Assembly: GCF_900590885.1 (NCBI RefSeq)
Contig: NZ_UUON01000007.1
Span: forward strand, 1 to 64,000
Source of the DNA: Pseudomonas viridiflava
GTDB lineage: Bacteria; Pseudomonadota; Gammaproteobacteria; Pseudomonadales; Pseudomonadaceae
Direction of reading: 5' to 3'
Length of the DNA: 64,000 nt
Below are positions 25,770-34,878 of this stretch, piece by piece; position 1 is the stretch's first letter, and every line of letters starts with the position of its first letter. The position numbers were made by a program, and so were the translations under genes. A model generated the notes under the pieces. The model worked only from the letters and a program-made list of their open reading frames with translations. It ran no database searches and was not told the DNA's origin.

Positions 25770-28187
25770 ATGAAATCGATGGCGGGCGGTTTGGTTAAAC
25801 AGTGGCTGGGAGCCTCGGTATTGGCGGTGTCGGGGCTGGCATTGCTGCCCATGGCCGTGGCCCAGGCGCAAGAGCAGCAAAGCGCCCAGTTCACCTTTAC
25901 CCTGGCAGCCAAACCGCTGCCCCAGGCGCTGAGCGATTTCAGCCGGGTTACCGGCATCAGCGTGATCTATACCGATGAAGCGCCCTACGGCCTGAATGCC
26001 CCGGCAGTCAGCGGGCAAATGAGCGCGACCCAGGCCCTGCAACGCCTGCTGGGCAACTCCGGGTTCACCTTCCGCCAGATCGATGCCCGCACCCTGGCCC
26101 TGGAACCGGTGCCTACCGACGGCGCAGTCAACCTTGGCGCCACCACCATCAGCGGCGTTGGCCAGGCTCAGGACAGCACCAGCTACCAGCCGCCGCCCAC
26201 CAGTTCGGTGATGCGCTCCCACGGGCTGCTGCTGGAAACCCCGCAAACCGTCAACGTGGTGCCCGCCCAGGTGCTGCGCGACCAGACCCCACGCAACCTG
26301 GATGACGCCCTCGGCAACATCAGCGGCATCACCCAGGCCAACACCCTCGCCAGCACCCAGGACGCGGTGATGCTGCGTGGCTTCGGCGACAACCGCAACG
26401 GCTCGATCATGCGCGACGGCATGCCGGTGGTGCAGGGCCGTGCGCTTAACTCAACGGCCGAGCGGGTTGAAGTGCTCAAGGGCCCGGCATCCTTGCTGTA
26501 TGGCATCCAGGACCCGGGCGGCGTGGTCAATATCGTCAGCAAAAAGCCTGAGCTGGTGCAATCCACCGCCCTGACCGTACGCGGCTCCACCTTCGGCGAC
26601 GGCAAGAACGGCAGCGGCGGCAACCTCGACACCACCGGGCCTATTGGTGATTCCGGCCTGGCTTATCGCCTGATCGTCGATCACGAAGACGAAGACTACT
26701 GGCGCAATTTCGGCACCCACCGTGAGTCGTTGGTGGCGCCGTCCCTGGCCTGGTATGGCGACAGCACCAAGCTGTTGCTCGCGTATGAACACCGCGAATT
26801 TCTTTCGCCGTTCGACCGAGGCACCGCCATCGACAAGTCCAACCACCCGCTGGATATCCCGTCTACCCGACGTCTGGACGAGCCGTTCAACAACATGGAA
26901 GGCCGCTCCGACCTGTACCGCTTTGAAGCCGACCACGATTTGAACGACGACTGGAAAGCCCATTTCGGCTACAGCTGGAACCGTGAAACCTATGACGCCA
27001 GCCAGGTGCGCGTCAGCGCCGTGGCCACCAACGGCAACCTGACCCGCCGGATGGACGGTACCAAAGGCGCGATCACCACCGACCGTTTCACCACGGCGAG
27101 CCTGGAAGGCAAGGTCAATCTGTTCGGCCTGCAGAACGATCTGGTGTTTGGCATGGACGACGAGTACCGCAAGATCTACCGCGCCGACCTGATCCGCCAG
27201 AATTCGCGCGGCACGTTCAATTACAACAACCCGGTCTACGGCAATGAAGTCGCGGGCACCACCGTCAGCGCCGCCGACAGCGCCCAGACCGACCTGCTGC
27301 GCAGCGACTCGCTGTTCTTTCAGGACGCCATTCACCTGACCGACCAGTGGATTTTCGTCGCCGGCGCGCGCTACCAGATGTACGACCAATACGCCGGCAA
27401 GGGCGTGCCGTTCAAGGCCAACACCAACGGCAATGGCCAGGCCTGGGTGCCGCGTGCCGGCCTGGTGTACCGCTACACCGACGAGCTGTCGTTCTACGGC
27501 AGCTACACCGAGTCGTTCAAACCCAACTCCACCATCGCCGCGCTGGCCGATGGCAGCACGCTGACCGGCGACCTCACGCCGGAGAAGGCCAAGTCCTGGG
27601 AACTGGGCGCCAAGCTGGATATTCCTGGGCGCATTACCGCGAGTGCGGCGCTGTTCAATATCGACAAGCGCAATGTGCTGGTGTCCTCGGAAGTGGCGGG
27701 GAGCACCATCTACAGCCTGGCTGGCCAGGTTCGCTCCCGTGGTCTGGAACTGGACGCCACCGGCCAGTTGACCGACCAGTGGAGCCTGATCGGCAGCTAC
27801 GCCTATACCGACGCCGAAGATGTCAAAGACAAAGACCCGACGCTGGAGGGCAACCGCCTGCAAAACGTGGCCAAACACACCGGCTCGCTGTCGGTGGCCT
27901 ACGACTTCGGCAGCATTTTCGGCGGCGACCAACTGCGTGTGGGCACCGGTGCGCGGTACGTCGGCGAGCGCGCTGGCGACGCCGCCAATGACTTCGACCT
28001 GCCGGGCTACACCGTGGCCGACGCGTTCGCCACTTACGACACCAAGATCGACGGGCAGAAGGTCAAGTTCCAGGTCAATGTGAAGAACATGTTCGACCGC
28101 ACCTACTACACCTCCGCAGCCAGCCGGTTGTTTGTGTCCATCGGCGATGCACGGCAGGTGTCGGTGTCGAGCACGTTGGAGTTCTGA
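25770..28187 (+). CDS. TonB-dependent siderophore receptor with N-terminal signalling (STN) domain
   Basis: An 805-residue outer-membrane receptor. After the signal peptide (ending VAQAQ) comes an STN domain (TFTLAAKPLPQALSDFSRVTG ... LQRLLGNSGFTFRQ). The plug follows (GLLLETPQTVNVVPAQVLRDQ; RVEVLKGPASLLYGIQDPGGVVNIVSKKP), then a 22-strand barrel ending in Phe. The ligand is probably a ferric siderophore but cannot be named. STN receptors usually signal to a FecR/FecI pair; none is adjacent. ATG at 25770 or 25779 is the likely start. It overlaps the next gene by one base. Confidence 0.88.
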   Translation: MKSMAGGLVKQWLGASVLAVSGLALLPMAVAQAQEQQSAQFTFTLAAKPLPQALSDFSRVTGISVIYTDEAPYGLNAPAVSGQMSATQALQRLLGNSGFTFRQIDARTLALEPVPTDGAVNLGATTISGVGQAQDSTSYQPPPTSSVMRSHGLLLETPQTVNVVPAQVLRDQTPRNLDDALGNISGITQANTLASTQDAVMLRGFGDNRNGSIMRDGMPVVQGRALNSTAERVEVLKGPASLLYGIQDPGGVVNIVSKKPELVQSTALTVRGSTFGDGKNGSGGNLDTTGPIGDSGLAYRLIVDHEDEDYWRNFGTHRESLVAPSLAWYGDSTKLLLAYEHREFLSPFDRGTAIDKSNHPLDIPSTRRLDEPFNNMEGRSDLYRFEADHDLNDDWKAHFGYSWNRETYDASQVRVSAVATNGNLTRRMDGTKGAITTDRFTTASLEGKVNLFGLQNDLVFGMDDEYRKIYRADLIRQNSRGTFNYNNPVYGNEVAGTTVSAADSAQTDLLRSDSLFFQDAIHLTDQWIFVAGARYQMYDQYAGKGVPFKANTNGNGQAWVPRAGLVYRYTDELSFYGSYTESFKPNSTIAALADGSTLTGDLTPEKAKSWELGAKLDIPGRITASAALFNIDKRNVLVSSEVAGSTIYSLAGQVRSRGLELDATGQLTDQWSLIGSYAYTDAEDVKDKDPTLEGNRLQNVAKHTGSLSVAYDFGSIFGGDQLRVGTGARYVGERAGDAANDFDLPGYTVADAFATYDTKIDGQKVKFQVNVKNMFDRTYYTSAASRLFVSIGDARQVSVSSTLEF

Positions 28188-29227
28188 TGAAAAAACTCGC
28201 AGCCGTTCTGGCCCTGCTGGTTAGCGCCTCGGCGTTGGCCGAGCCGCCGATGTATCACCGCGAGCACCGGGTAACCCTGCCCGGTTCCGGGCACAGCTGG
28301 GGCTTCGTCGGCCTCGACCCGACACGGCCCTACCTGTTTGTGGCTCGACGTGAAAACGGCCTCACGGTATTCGACGTGCAGCACCAGCGTGCGGTCCAGA
28401 CCGTGGCGCAGTCCGAAGGCGCCAACGGCATGGTGTTCGTACCCGAACTGGATCGGGTATTCGTACTCAACACCGACGGCAGCCTGGGGGTCGTGCAGTT
28501 ATCCACACTCAAGCCGCTCAAGCGCATCGTGGTGGCGCAGAGCAACCTCAACAGCGCGGTGTATGAGCCCGCCACCGGCAAGGTGATTATCGTCAGCGGA
28601 CGGCGCGCGGACCGCTCGACGCTGTTCGAGTTTGACCCCAAACAGGAGCGCGTTACCGGCACGCATGAACTGGCGGTGAAGAAAATCGACCCGCTGCTGC
28701 TCAAGGGGGATGGCAGTTTCTTCCTGCCGATGCGCGATGAAGGCAAGGTCGCGCGGTATTCGGCCAGCACCTTCGCCGTGCTCGATACCTGGCAATTCGC
28801 CGATTGCCCCAAACCCAGCGCGCTGGCCCAGGATGTTGAGCGTCAGCGCCTGTTCGTGGCCTGCCGAGGCGATGCGCCGCAACTGATTGTGGCGGACCGC
28901 GAGACCGGCGAAGTGAAGGCGCGCTTGCCGATCGGGCGCGACGTCAACGCCGTGGCCTATGACGCCAGGCTGCGGCGTGTGCTGGTGCCCAGCGGTGTGG
29001 ACGCGAACCTGCTGGTGATCGATCAGCAGGATGCCGATCATTACGCCTTGGCGACGACGGTCAGCACGTTGCCGATGGCCTACAACATGGCGTTCGACGC
29101 GCCACGCCAACAGGTTTACCTGCCGGCCATGGACTTCGTGCAGCCCGCTCCGAGCCCGGCGGAGCCGAAACCGGACCCACAGTTTCAGCCGGGCACATTC
29201 TCCATCACCACCCTGACACTTGATTGA
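28187..29227 (+). CDS. Exported YncE-like beta-propeller protein
   Basis: A 346-residue protein with a signal peptide (MKKLAAVLALLVSASALA), so periplasmic. It has repeated blade-like segments with YVTN/YncE character (PYLFVARRENGLTVFDVQ; RVFVLNTDGSLGVVQL; RLFVACRGDAPQLIVADRETGEV; RRVLVPSGVDANLLVID). The ATGA overlap with the receptor gene implies co-translation, and therefore a role in the same uptake route, perhaps binding the imported ligand. Function unproven. Confidence 0.75.
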   Translation: MKKLAAVLALLVSASALAEPPMYHREHRVTLPGSGHSWGFVGLDPTRPYLFVARRENGLTVFDVQHQRAVQTVAQSEGANGMVFVPELDRVFVLNTDGSLGVVQLSTLKPLKRIVVAQSNLNSAVYEPATGKVIIVSGRRADRSTLFEFDPKQERVTGTHELAVKKIDPLLLKGDGSFFLPMRDEGKVARYSASTFAVLDTWQFADCPKPSALAQDVERQRLFVACRGDAPQLIVADRETGEVKARLPIGRDVNAVAYDARLRRVLVPSGVDANLLVIDQQDADHYALATTVSTLPMAYNMAFDAPRQQVYLPAMDFVQPAPSPAEPKPDPQFQPGTFSITTLTLD

Positions 29228-29281
29228 GCGCGGTTAATTACCCAAGCTGCGTACTCTTTCAGCGTCAGGAATGTCAGATTT

Positions 29282-30739
29282 ATGCGGTTGGGACATAGGA
29301 CAAAGGCCGGCGCACTCCTGCTGGGGTTGACGATGCTGCTGGGCGGTTGCGCTACGGCCTCGAGGACGTCCAGCGGGCAAAACCTGGATCAGGTACTGGC
29401 CGACCCGGCGTTGAACGGCGCCACCGTCTCCCTGATGGTGCGCGACGCCCGCAGCGGCAGCACGCTGTATCAACATAACCCGCGCACCCGCCTGATTCCG
29501 GCCTCCAACCTCAAGCTGCTGACCACCGCCGCAGCGATGGATGTGCTGGGGCCGCAGTACCGGTTTTCCACGCAGCTGTTGAGCACGGGCACCCGCCAGG
29601 GCGAGCGCCTCAGCGGCAACCTGTACCTGCGCGGCCTGGGCGACCCGACCACGCAGTTCGCCGACTACCAGGCACTCGCCGCCCAACTGGCCAGCCAGGG
29701 CGTACGCCAGGTGCAGGGCGATCTGGTGTTCGACGACAGCTGGTTCGACGCCGAGCGGCTGGGCGTGGACTGGGCCCAGGACGACGAAAGCACCTACTAC
29801 GGCGCGCAGATTTCGGCACTCACCGTGTCACCGAATACCGATTTTGATGCCGGCACTTTACTGGTTACCGCCAAGGCGCCCGCCGCAGTCGGTCAGCCGG
29901 TGACGGTGGTGGTGAGCCCGCCCACCGACTATGTGCAACTGAGCAACCGCGCCGTCAGCGGCACCGGCAACAGCTATGGCATCACCCGCCAGCACGGCAC
30001 CAACCTGCTGCAACTCAGCGGCGCGCTGGCCCCCGGCAAGCAGAGCCGGCAATGGGTGAGTGTGTGGGAGCCGACGCAACTGGTGGCCAATCTTTTCGAA
30101 CAGGCGCTGGCGCAGCAGGGCATCCAGGTGCTGGGGCGGCGCGTGATCGGCGGGGCAACCCCCGCGACGGCCACGGTGGTGGCCGAGCATCAATCGGCGC
30201 CGTTGCAGGACTTGATCACGCCGTTGCTCAAGCTCTCGAACAACAACATGTCCGAAGCCTTGCTCAAGGCCATGGGCCGCAAGACCGCGAATGCCGGTAC
30301 GGCGGCGGCAGGTGTGGCGGCGGTAGCGGGGTTTATGCAGCGCCAGGGCCTGGACCCGGCGACGTTGAGCCAGGTGGACGGTTCGGGGTTGTCGCGGCGC
30401 AATCTGGTGTCGTCGCAGAACCTCACCGACCTGCTGCTGGCGGCCGCCAAGCAACCCTGGTTCGACGCTTGGTATAACGCCTTGCCAATTGCCGGGAATG
30501 CCGACCGCATGACCGGCGGCAGCCTGCGTTACCGTCTGCGCGGCACGGCGGCGCAAAACAACCTGCACGCCAAGACCGGCTCCATGGCCGGCGTGTCGTC
30601 ATTGAGCGGCTACATCACCGACGCCAAGGCTCGGCGCCTGGTGTTCTCGATGGTCAGTAATAACTACCTCAGCGACGCCGCGCCCATCCGCGCCTTGGAA
30701 AACCGCGTGGCGCTGGCTTTGAGCCAGTGGCGCGACTAG
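29282..30739 (+). CDS. dacB: D-alanyl-D-alanine carboxypeptidase/endopeptidase, PBP4 family
   Basis: A 485-residue low-molecular-weight penicillin-binding protein that trims or cleaves peptidoglycan peptides. Active-site motifs are SxxK (Ser75-Asn-Leu-Lys78 in PASNLKLL), SxN (LKLSNNNMSEALLK) and KTG (HAKTGSMAGVSSLSGY). The N-terminus MRLGHRTKAGALLLGLTMLL followed by GGC fits a lipoprotein signal with Cys23 as lipidation site, unlike soluble E. coli PBP4. It stands alone and ends one base before the hmgR stop on the other strand. Confidence 0.9.
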   Translation: MRLGHRTKAGALLLGLTMLLGGCATASRTSSGQNLDQVLADPALNGATVSLMVRDARSGSTLYQHNPRTRLIPASNLKLLTTAAAMDVLGPQYRFSTQLLSTGTRQGERLSGNLYLRGLGDPTTQFADYQALAAQLASQGVRQVQGDLVFDDSWFDAERLGVDWAQDDESTYYGAQISALTVSPNTDFDAGTLLVTAKAPAAVGQPVTVVVSPPTDYVQLSNRAVSGTGNSYGITRQHGTNLLQLSGALAPGKQSRQWVSVWEPTQLVANLFEQALAQQGIQVLGRRVIGGATPATATVVAEHQSAPLQDLITPLLKLSNNNMSEALLKAMGRKTANAGTAAAGVAAVAGFMQRQGLDPATLSQVDGSGLSRRNLVSSQNLTDLLLAAAKQPWFDAWYNALPIAGNADRMTGGSLRYRLRGTAAQNNLHAKTGSMAGVSSLSGYITDAKARRLVFSMVSNNYLSDAAPIRALENRVALALSQWRD

Positions 30740-30740
30740 C

Positions 30741-31520
30741 TCAGGGCTGATAGCCCATGCGCCAGCTCACGGCCCGGGTCGCGGCCAGCAAACGCTGGGC
30801 CGCCGGGCCATCTTCATCGGCGTGGAACAGTGAGGTGGGGCCGACCACGGTCATCACCGCCGCCACTTGCCCGACCGCGTTGAATACCGGCGCCGACAAC
30901 GCATCCACCCCTGGCATCAGCAGGCCATGCACAAAGTGCAGGCCGCGCTGGCGGATCTGTTCGCAGGCGCTGGCGTAGGCATCATCGTCGGCCAAGGCGT
31001 GGGCGGTGCCGGCCTGGACCTCACGTTCGCGCAACTCGATGGTTTCCCGCGACGGCAGGAACGCGCTGAACACCAACCCGGTGGATGAACTGAGCAATGG
31101 CAGTACCGAGCCCAGTTGCGTGACCACGGTGACCGCGCGCACCGCCGGCTCGATCTGCACCACCGTCGCGCCCTGGTTGCCCCACACCGCCAAAAAGCAG
31201 GTTTCATTCAATTCGTCGCGCAGTTCCGCCAGGGGCAGGGCGCCGACTTTCAGCACGTCCATGCTGCCCAGCGCGGCCAGGCCCACGCGCAATGCCTCGC
31301 GACCCAGGCCGTAATGGTTGGTGGCGGTGTTCTGTTCGGCAAACCCCGAGGCGATCAGCGCCTGCAAGTAGCGATGCACCTTGCTCGCCGGCATTTGCAC
31401 ATGCTCGGCCAGGCGCGACAGCGAGGTGGCCGGCGACAGTTCGGCCAGGGCCTTGAGGATATCGGTGCCCACTTCGGCCGAGCGGACTTTCTGTTTACCG
31501 GTGTCGCGGGGCTTTTCCAT
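30741..31520 (-). CDS. hmgR: IclR family repressor HmgR of homogentisate catabolism
   Basis: A 259-residue IclR-type regulator. The winged helix is ILKALAELSPATSLSRLAEHVQMPASKVHRYLQ, and the effector domain contains GVDALSAPVFNAVGQVAAVMTVVG. In P. putida HmgR represses hmgA-fahA-maiA and is released by homogentisate; the divergent position next to the same three genes supports the same role. The frame is open to TTG at 31583, but ATG at 31520 gives the usual length. Confidence 0.87.
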   Translation of the reverse strand: MEKPRDTGKQKVRSAEVGTDILKALAELSPATSLSRLAEHVQMPASKVHRYLQALIASGFAEQNTATNHYGLGREALRVGLAALGSMDVLKVGALPLAELRDELNETCFLAVWGNQGATVVQIEPAVRAVTVVTQLGSVLPLLSSSTGLVFSAFLPSRETIELREREVQAGTAHALADDDAYASACEQIRQRGLHFVHGLLMPGVDALSAPVFNAVGQVAAVMTVVGPTSLFHADEDGPAAQRLLAATRAVSWRMGYQP

Positions 31521-31584
31521 GGAGGGGCGAGAATCCGAAAGATGAATGGGCGTCTTTATAGCTTGACGGTCGACAGTGATCAAA

Positions 31585-31609
31585 TTACGTTGTGCGTAAC
31601 TGGATTACG
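31585..31609. promoter_or_regulatory. Putative HmgR operator: three alternating TTACG/CGTAA half-sites
   Basis: TTACG (31585), CGTAA (31595) and TTACG (31605) are separated by exactly five bases each, giving two overlapping 15-base palindromes. This lies between divergent hmgR and hmgA, 32 bases before the hmgA start. A 17-base palindrome is recalled as the HmgR operator in P. putida; GCGTAACTGGATTACGA here fits that description. Confidence 0.65.
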
Positions 31610-31611
31610 AT

Positions 31612-31619
31612 AAAAACAA
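31612..31619 (+). promoter_or_regulatory. Possible Crc/Hfq catabolite-repression motif upstream of hmgA
   Basis: AAAAACAA is an exact match to the AAnAAnAA motif bound by Hfq/Crc in pseudomonads. It sits about ten bases before the hmgA Shine-Dalgarno AGAGGA. The homogentisate pathway is a known Crc target in P. putida. The motif is short, so chance is a real alternative. Confidence 0.45.
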
Positions 31620-31640
31620 CTTCCTTACAGAGGATGATCC

Positions 31641-32924
31641 ATGAACCTCGACTACCTGTCGGGCTTCGGCAATGAATTTGCCAGCGAAGCCTTGCATGGC
31701 GCGCTGCCCATCGGCCAGAACGCCCCGCAAAAAGCCCCCTACGGCCTTTACACCGAACTGTTCTCCGGCACGGCCTTCACCATGGCGCGCAGCGAAGCCC
31801 GCCGCACCTGGCTCTACCGCATTCAGCCGTCGGCCAACCACCCTGCATTCGTCAAGCTGGAACGGCAATTGGCCGGTGGACCGCTGGGCGCGGTGACGCC
31901 AAATCGCCTGCGCTGGAACCCGTTGGCTATTCCCGGCGAGCCGACGGATTTTATCGACGGGCTTGTAGGCATGGTCGCCAACTCCGGCTCGGAAAAACCC
32001 TCGGGCATCAGCATCCACACCTACCGCGCCAACCGCTCCATGGAGCGCGTATTCTTCAACGCCGACGGCGAATTGTTGATCGTCCCCGAGCAGGGCCGCT
32101 TGCGCATCGCCACCGAATTGGGCGTGCTGGAGGTTGAGCCGCTGGAAATCGCGGTGCTGCCGCGCGGCCTTAAATTCCGCGTCGAACTGCTGGATGCGCA
32201 AGCGCGCGGTTACGTCGCGGAAAACCACGGCGCCCCGCTGCGCCTGCCGGACCTGGGGCCTATCGGCAGCAACGGCCTGGCCAACCCGCGGGATTTCCTC
32301 ACCCCGGTGGCCCACTACGAAGACCTGAAACAGCCGACAACCCTGGTGCAGAAATTCCTCGGCGAACTCTGGGCCTGCGAGCTGGACCACTCGCCGCTGA
32401 ACGTGGTGGCCTGGCACGGCAACAACGTGCCGTACAAATACGACCTGCGCCGCTTCAACACCATCGGCACGGTGAGTTTCGATCACCCGGACCCGTCGAT
32501 CTTCACCGTCTTGACCTCGCCCACCAGCGTGCACGGCCTGGCCAACCTCGACTTCGTGATCTTCCCGCCGCGCTGGATGGTGGCCGAGAATACCTTCCGC
32601 CCGCCGTGGTTCCACCGCAACCTGATGAACGAATACATGGGCCTGATCCAGGGCGCCTACGACGCCAAGGCCGAGGGCTTCGTGCCCGGCGGCGCGTCGC
32701 TGCACAGCTGCATGAGCGCCCACGGCCCGGACGGCGAAACCTGCACCAAGGCCATCAACACGGAGCTGGTGCCGCACAAGATCGATAACACCATGGCCTT
32801 CATGTTCGAGACCAGCCAAGTGCTGCGCCCCACCCAATTCGCCCTCGACTGCCCGCACCTGCAACCCTCTTACGACGCGTGCTGGGCCTCGCTGCCCAAC
32901 ACCTTCAACCCGAACCGGAGATAA
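31641..32924 (+). CDS. hmgA: Homogentisate 1,2-dioxygenase HmgA
   Basis: A 427-residue iron dioxygenase that opens homogentisate to 4-maleylacetoacetate in phenylalanine/tyrosine degradation. It starts with [19 protein letters not shown], and near the C-terminus has the Fe-binding stretch with [20 protein letters not shown] (His/Glu ligands) and [17 protein letters not shown]. The length matches characterised enzymes. It is first in the hmgA-fahA-maiA operon, three bases before fahA, with AGAGGA upstream. Confidence 0.96.
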   Translation: MNLDYLSGFGNEFASEALHGALPIGQNAPQKAPYGLYTELFSGTAFTMARSEARRTWLYRIQPSANHPAFVKLERQLAGGPLGAVTPNRLRWNPLAIPGEPTDFIDGLVGMVANSGSEKPSGISIHTYRANRSMERVFFNADGELLIVPEQGRLRIATELGVLEVEPLEIAVLPRGLKFRVELLDAQARGYVAENHGAPLRLPDLGPIGSNGLANPRDFLTPVAHYEDLKQPTTLVQKFLGELWACELDHSPLNVVAWHGNNVPYKYDLRRFNTIGTVSFDHPDPSIFTVLTSPTSVHGLANLDFVIFPPRWMVAENTFRPPWFHRNLMNEYMGLIQGAYDAKAEGFVPGGASLHSCMSAHGPDGETCTKAINTELVPHKIDNTMAFMFETSQVLRPTQFALDCPHLQPSYDACWASLPNTFNPNRR

Positions 32925-32927
32925 CCC

Positions 32928-34214
32928 ATGACTCAGCCAACCCTCACCCGCAGCTGGGTCGCCTCCGCCAACGACCACGCGGATTTCCCCCTGCAAAACC
33001 TGCCGCTGGGCGTGTTCAGCATCAACGGCTCGGCGCCGCGCAGTGGCGTGGCGATCGGTGACTGCATCCTTGACCTGCACGCCGCCCTGGATGCCTTTGA
33101 CGGCGAGGCGCGCCGCGCCGTCGACGCCACCGCCGGCGGCCAGTTGAATGCCTTTTTCGAACTGGGCCGTGGCCCGCGTGTGGCCCTGCGTGAACGCCTG
33201 CTGGAACTGCTTGGCGAAGGCAGCCAGCTGCAAGCCCGCGAGGCCGAGGTGCTGCACCGCGCCGCCGATTGCCAGATGCACGTGCCGGCGCGGATCAACG
33301 ATTACACCGACTTCTATGTGGGCATCGAGCATGCGCAAAACGTCGGCAAACTGTTCCGCCCCGACAACCCCTTGCTGCCCAACTACAAATACGTACCCAT
33401 CGGCTATCACGGCCGCGCGTCGACCATCCGCCCCTCCGGTACCGAGGTGCGTCGCCCCAAAGGCCAGACCCTGCCGGCCGGCCAGACAGAGCCGAGCTTC
33501 GGCCCGTGCGCGCGCCTGGACTACGAGTTGGAACTGGGCATCTGGATCGGCCAGGGCAATGCCATGGGCGACTCGATTGCGATTGGCGACGCGGCCGAGC
33601 ATATCGCCGGTTTCTGCCTGCTCAACGACTGGTCAGCGCGGGATATCCAGGCCTGGGAATACCAGCCGCTGGGGCCGTTCTTGTCGAAGAGTTTTATCAC
33701 CAGCATTTCCCCTTGGGTGGTCACGGCCGAAGCCCTGGAACCGTTCCGCAAGCCCCAACCGGCACGCCCTGCAGGCGACCCGCAACCGCTGCCCTACCTG
33801 CTGGACAAGCGCGACCAGGCCGCCGGCGCCCTCGATATCGAACTCGAAGTTCTGCTGACCACTGCCGCCATGCGCGAGCAGAACCTGCCGGCCCACCGCC
33901 TGGCGCTGAGCAACAGCCTGCATATGTACTGGACCGTCGCGCAGTTGGTGGCGCATCACAGCGTCAACGGCTGCCAGTTGCAGGCCGGCGACCTGTTTGG
34001 TTCGGGCACCTTGTCCGGCCCCGAAGCCGGGCAATTCGGCAGCCTGCTGGAGATGACCGAAGGCGGCAAAAAAGTGCTCGAACTACCATCCGGCGAGGTG
34101 CGCCGGTTCCTTGAGGACGGCGACGAAATCATCCTGCGCGCCCGCTGCAAGCGTGAAGGTTTTGCCTCCATCGGCTTCGGCGAATGCCGTGGCACCGTGA
34201 CCGCAGCGCGTTAA
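32928..34214 (+). CDS. fahA: Fumarylacetoacetase FahA
   Basis: A 428-residue hydrolase that splits 4-fumarylacetoacetate into fumarate and acetoacetate. Recognisable parts are FPLQNLPLGVFS at the N-terminus, DYTDFYVGIEHAQNVGKLFRP (metal and catalytic His region), YHGRASTIRPSG, LDYELELGIWIG, LLNDWSARDIQAWEYQPLG and the C-terminal SIGFGECRGTV. It lies three bases after hmgA and 13 bases before maiA. Confidence 0.96.
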   Translation: MTQPTLTRSWVASANDHADFPLQNLPLGVFSINGSAPRSGVAIGDCILDLHAALDAFDGEARRAVDATAGGQLNAFFELGRGPRVALRERLLELLGEGSQLQAREAEVLHRAADCQMHVPARINDYTDFYVGIEHAQNVGKLFRPDNPLLPNYKYVPIGYHGRASTIRPSGTEVRRPKGQTLPAGQTEPSFGPCARLDYELELGIWIGQGNAMGDSIAIGDAAEHIAGFCLLNDWSARDIQAWEYQPLGPFLSKSFITSISPWVVTAEALEPFRKPQPARPAGDPQPLPYLLDKRDQAAGALDIELEVLLTTAAMREQNLPAHRLALSNSLHMYWTVAQLVAHHSVNGCQLQAGDLFGSGTLSGPEAGQFGSLLEMTEGGKKVLELPSGEVRRFLEDGDEIILRARCKREGFASIGFGECRGTVTAAR

Positions 34215-34227
34215 CAGGGGCAGGGTG

Positions 34228-34863
34228 ATGGAACTCTATACCTACTACCGTTCCACTTCGTCGTACCGGGTGCGTATCGCGTTGGCGCTCAAGGGCCTGG
34301 ATTTTACGGCGGTGCCGGTCAACCTGCTGGTGCCGGCGGGCGGTGCCAATCGCCAGCCCGAGTACCTGGCGATCAACCCGCAAGGGCGCGTGCCAGCCTT
34401 GCGCACCGATGGCGGCGAGCTGTTGATTCAGTCGCCGGCGATCATCGAGTACCTGGACGAACGTTATCCACAGGCGCCACTGCTCTCCAACGACCTGGCC
34501 ACCCGCGCCCATGCGCGTGCGGTGGCGTCGATCATCGGTTGCGATATTCACCCGCTGCACAACTCCAGCACCCAGAACCTGCTGCGCCAGTGGGGGCACG
34601 ACGAGGCGCAACTGCTGGAATGGATCGGGCATTGGATCAGCCAGGGGCTGGGCGCGGTGGAGCAGTTGATTGGCGATACGGGCTTTTGCTTCGGCGAGCA
34701 ACCGGGGCTGGCGGATGCGTTTCTGATTCCGCAGCTGTATGCGGCGGAGCGTTTCAAGGTGCCGCTGGCGGCATACCCGCGTATCGGGCGGGTGGCGGCG
34801 TTGGCGGCGCAGCATCCGGCGTTCATCCAGGCGCACCCCGCTAACCAACCGGACACACCCTAA
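34228..34863 (+). CDS. maiA: Maleylacetoacetate isomerase MaiA (zeta-class GST)
   Basis: A 211-residue glutathione-dependent cis-trans isomerase linking HmgA and FahA. The zeta-class N-terminal signature is YYRSTSSYRVRIALALKGL, with the active-site Ser pair, followed by NPQGRVPALRTDGG and the C-terminal domain motif FCFGEQPGLADAFLIPQ. ATG at 34228 is preferred over GTG at 34225, with AGGGGCAGGG upstream. It is the last gene of the operon. Confidence 0.94.
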   Translation: MELYTYYRSTSSYRVRIALALKGLDFTAVPVNLLVPAGGANRQPEYLAINPQGRVPALRTDGGELLIQSPAIIEYLDERYPQAPLLSNDLATRAHARAVASIIGCDIHPLHNSSTQNLLRQWGHDEAQLLEWIGHWISQGLGAVEQLIGDTGFCFGEQPGLADAFLIPQLYAAERFKVPLAAYPRIGRVAALAAQHPAFIQAHPANQPDTP

Positions 34864-34878
34864 AACAATGCGCCAGTT

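Noticed and set aside
31605..33602. 665-residue open frame antisense to hmgA and fahA
   Set aside because: It runs across two well-identified genes and their junction. Its composition is typical of a shadow frame.
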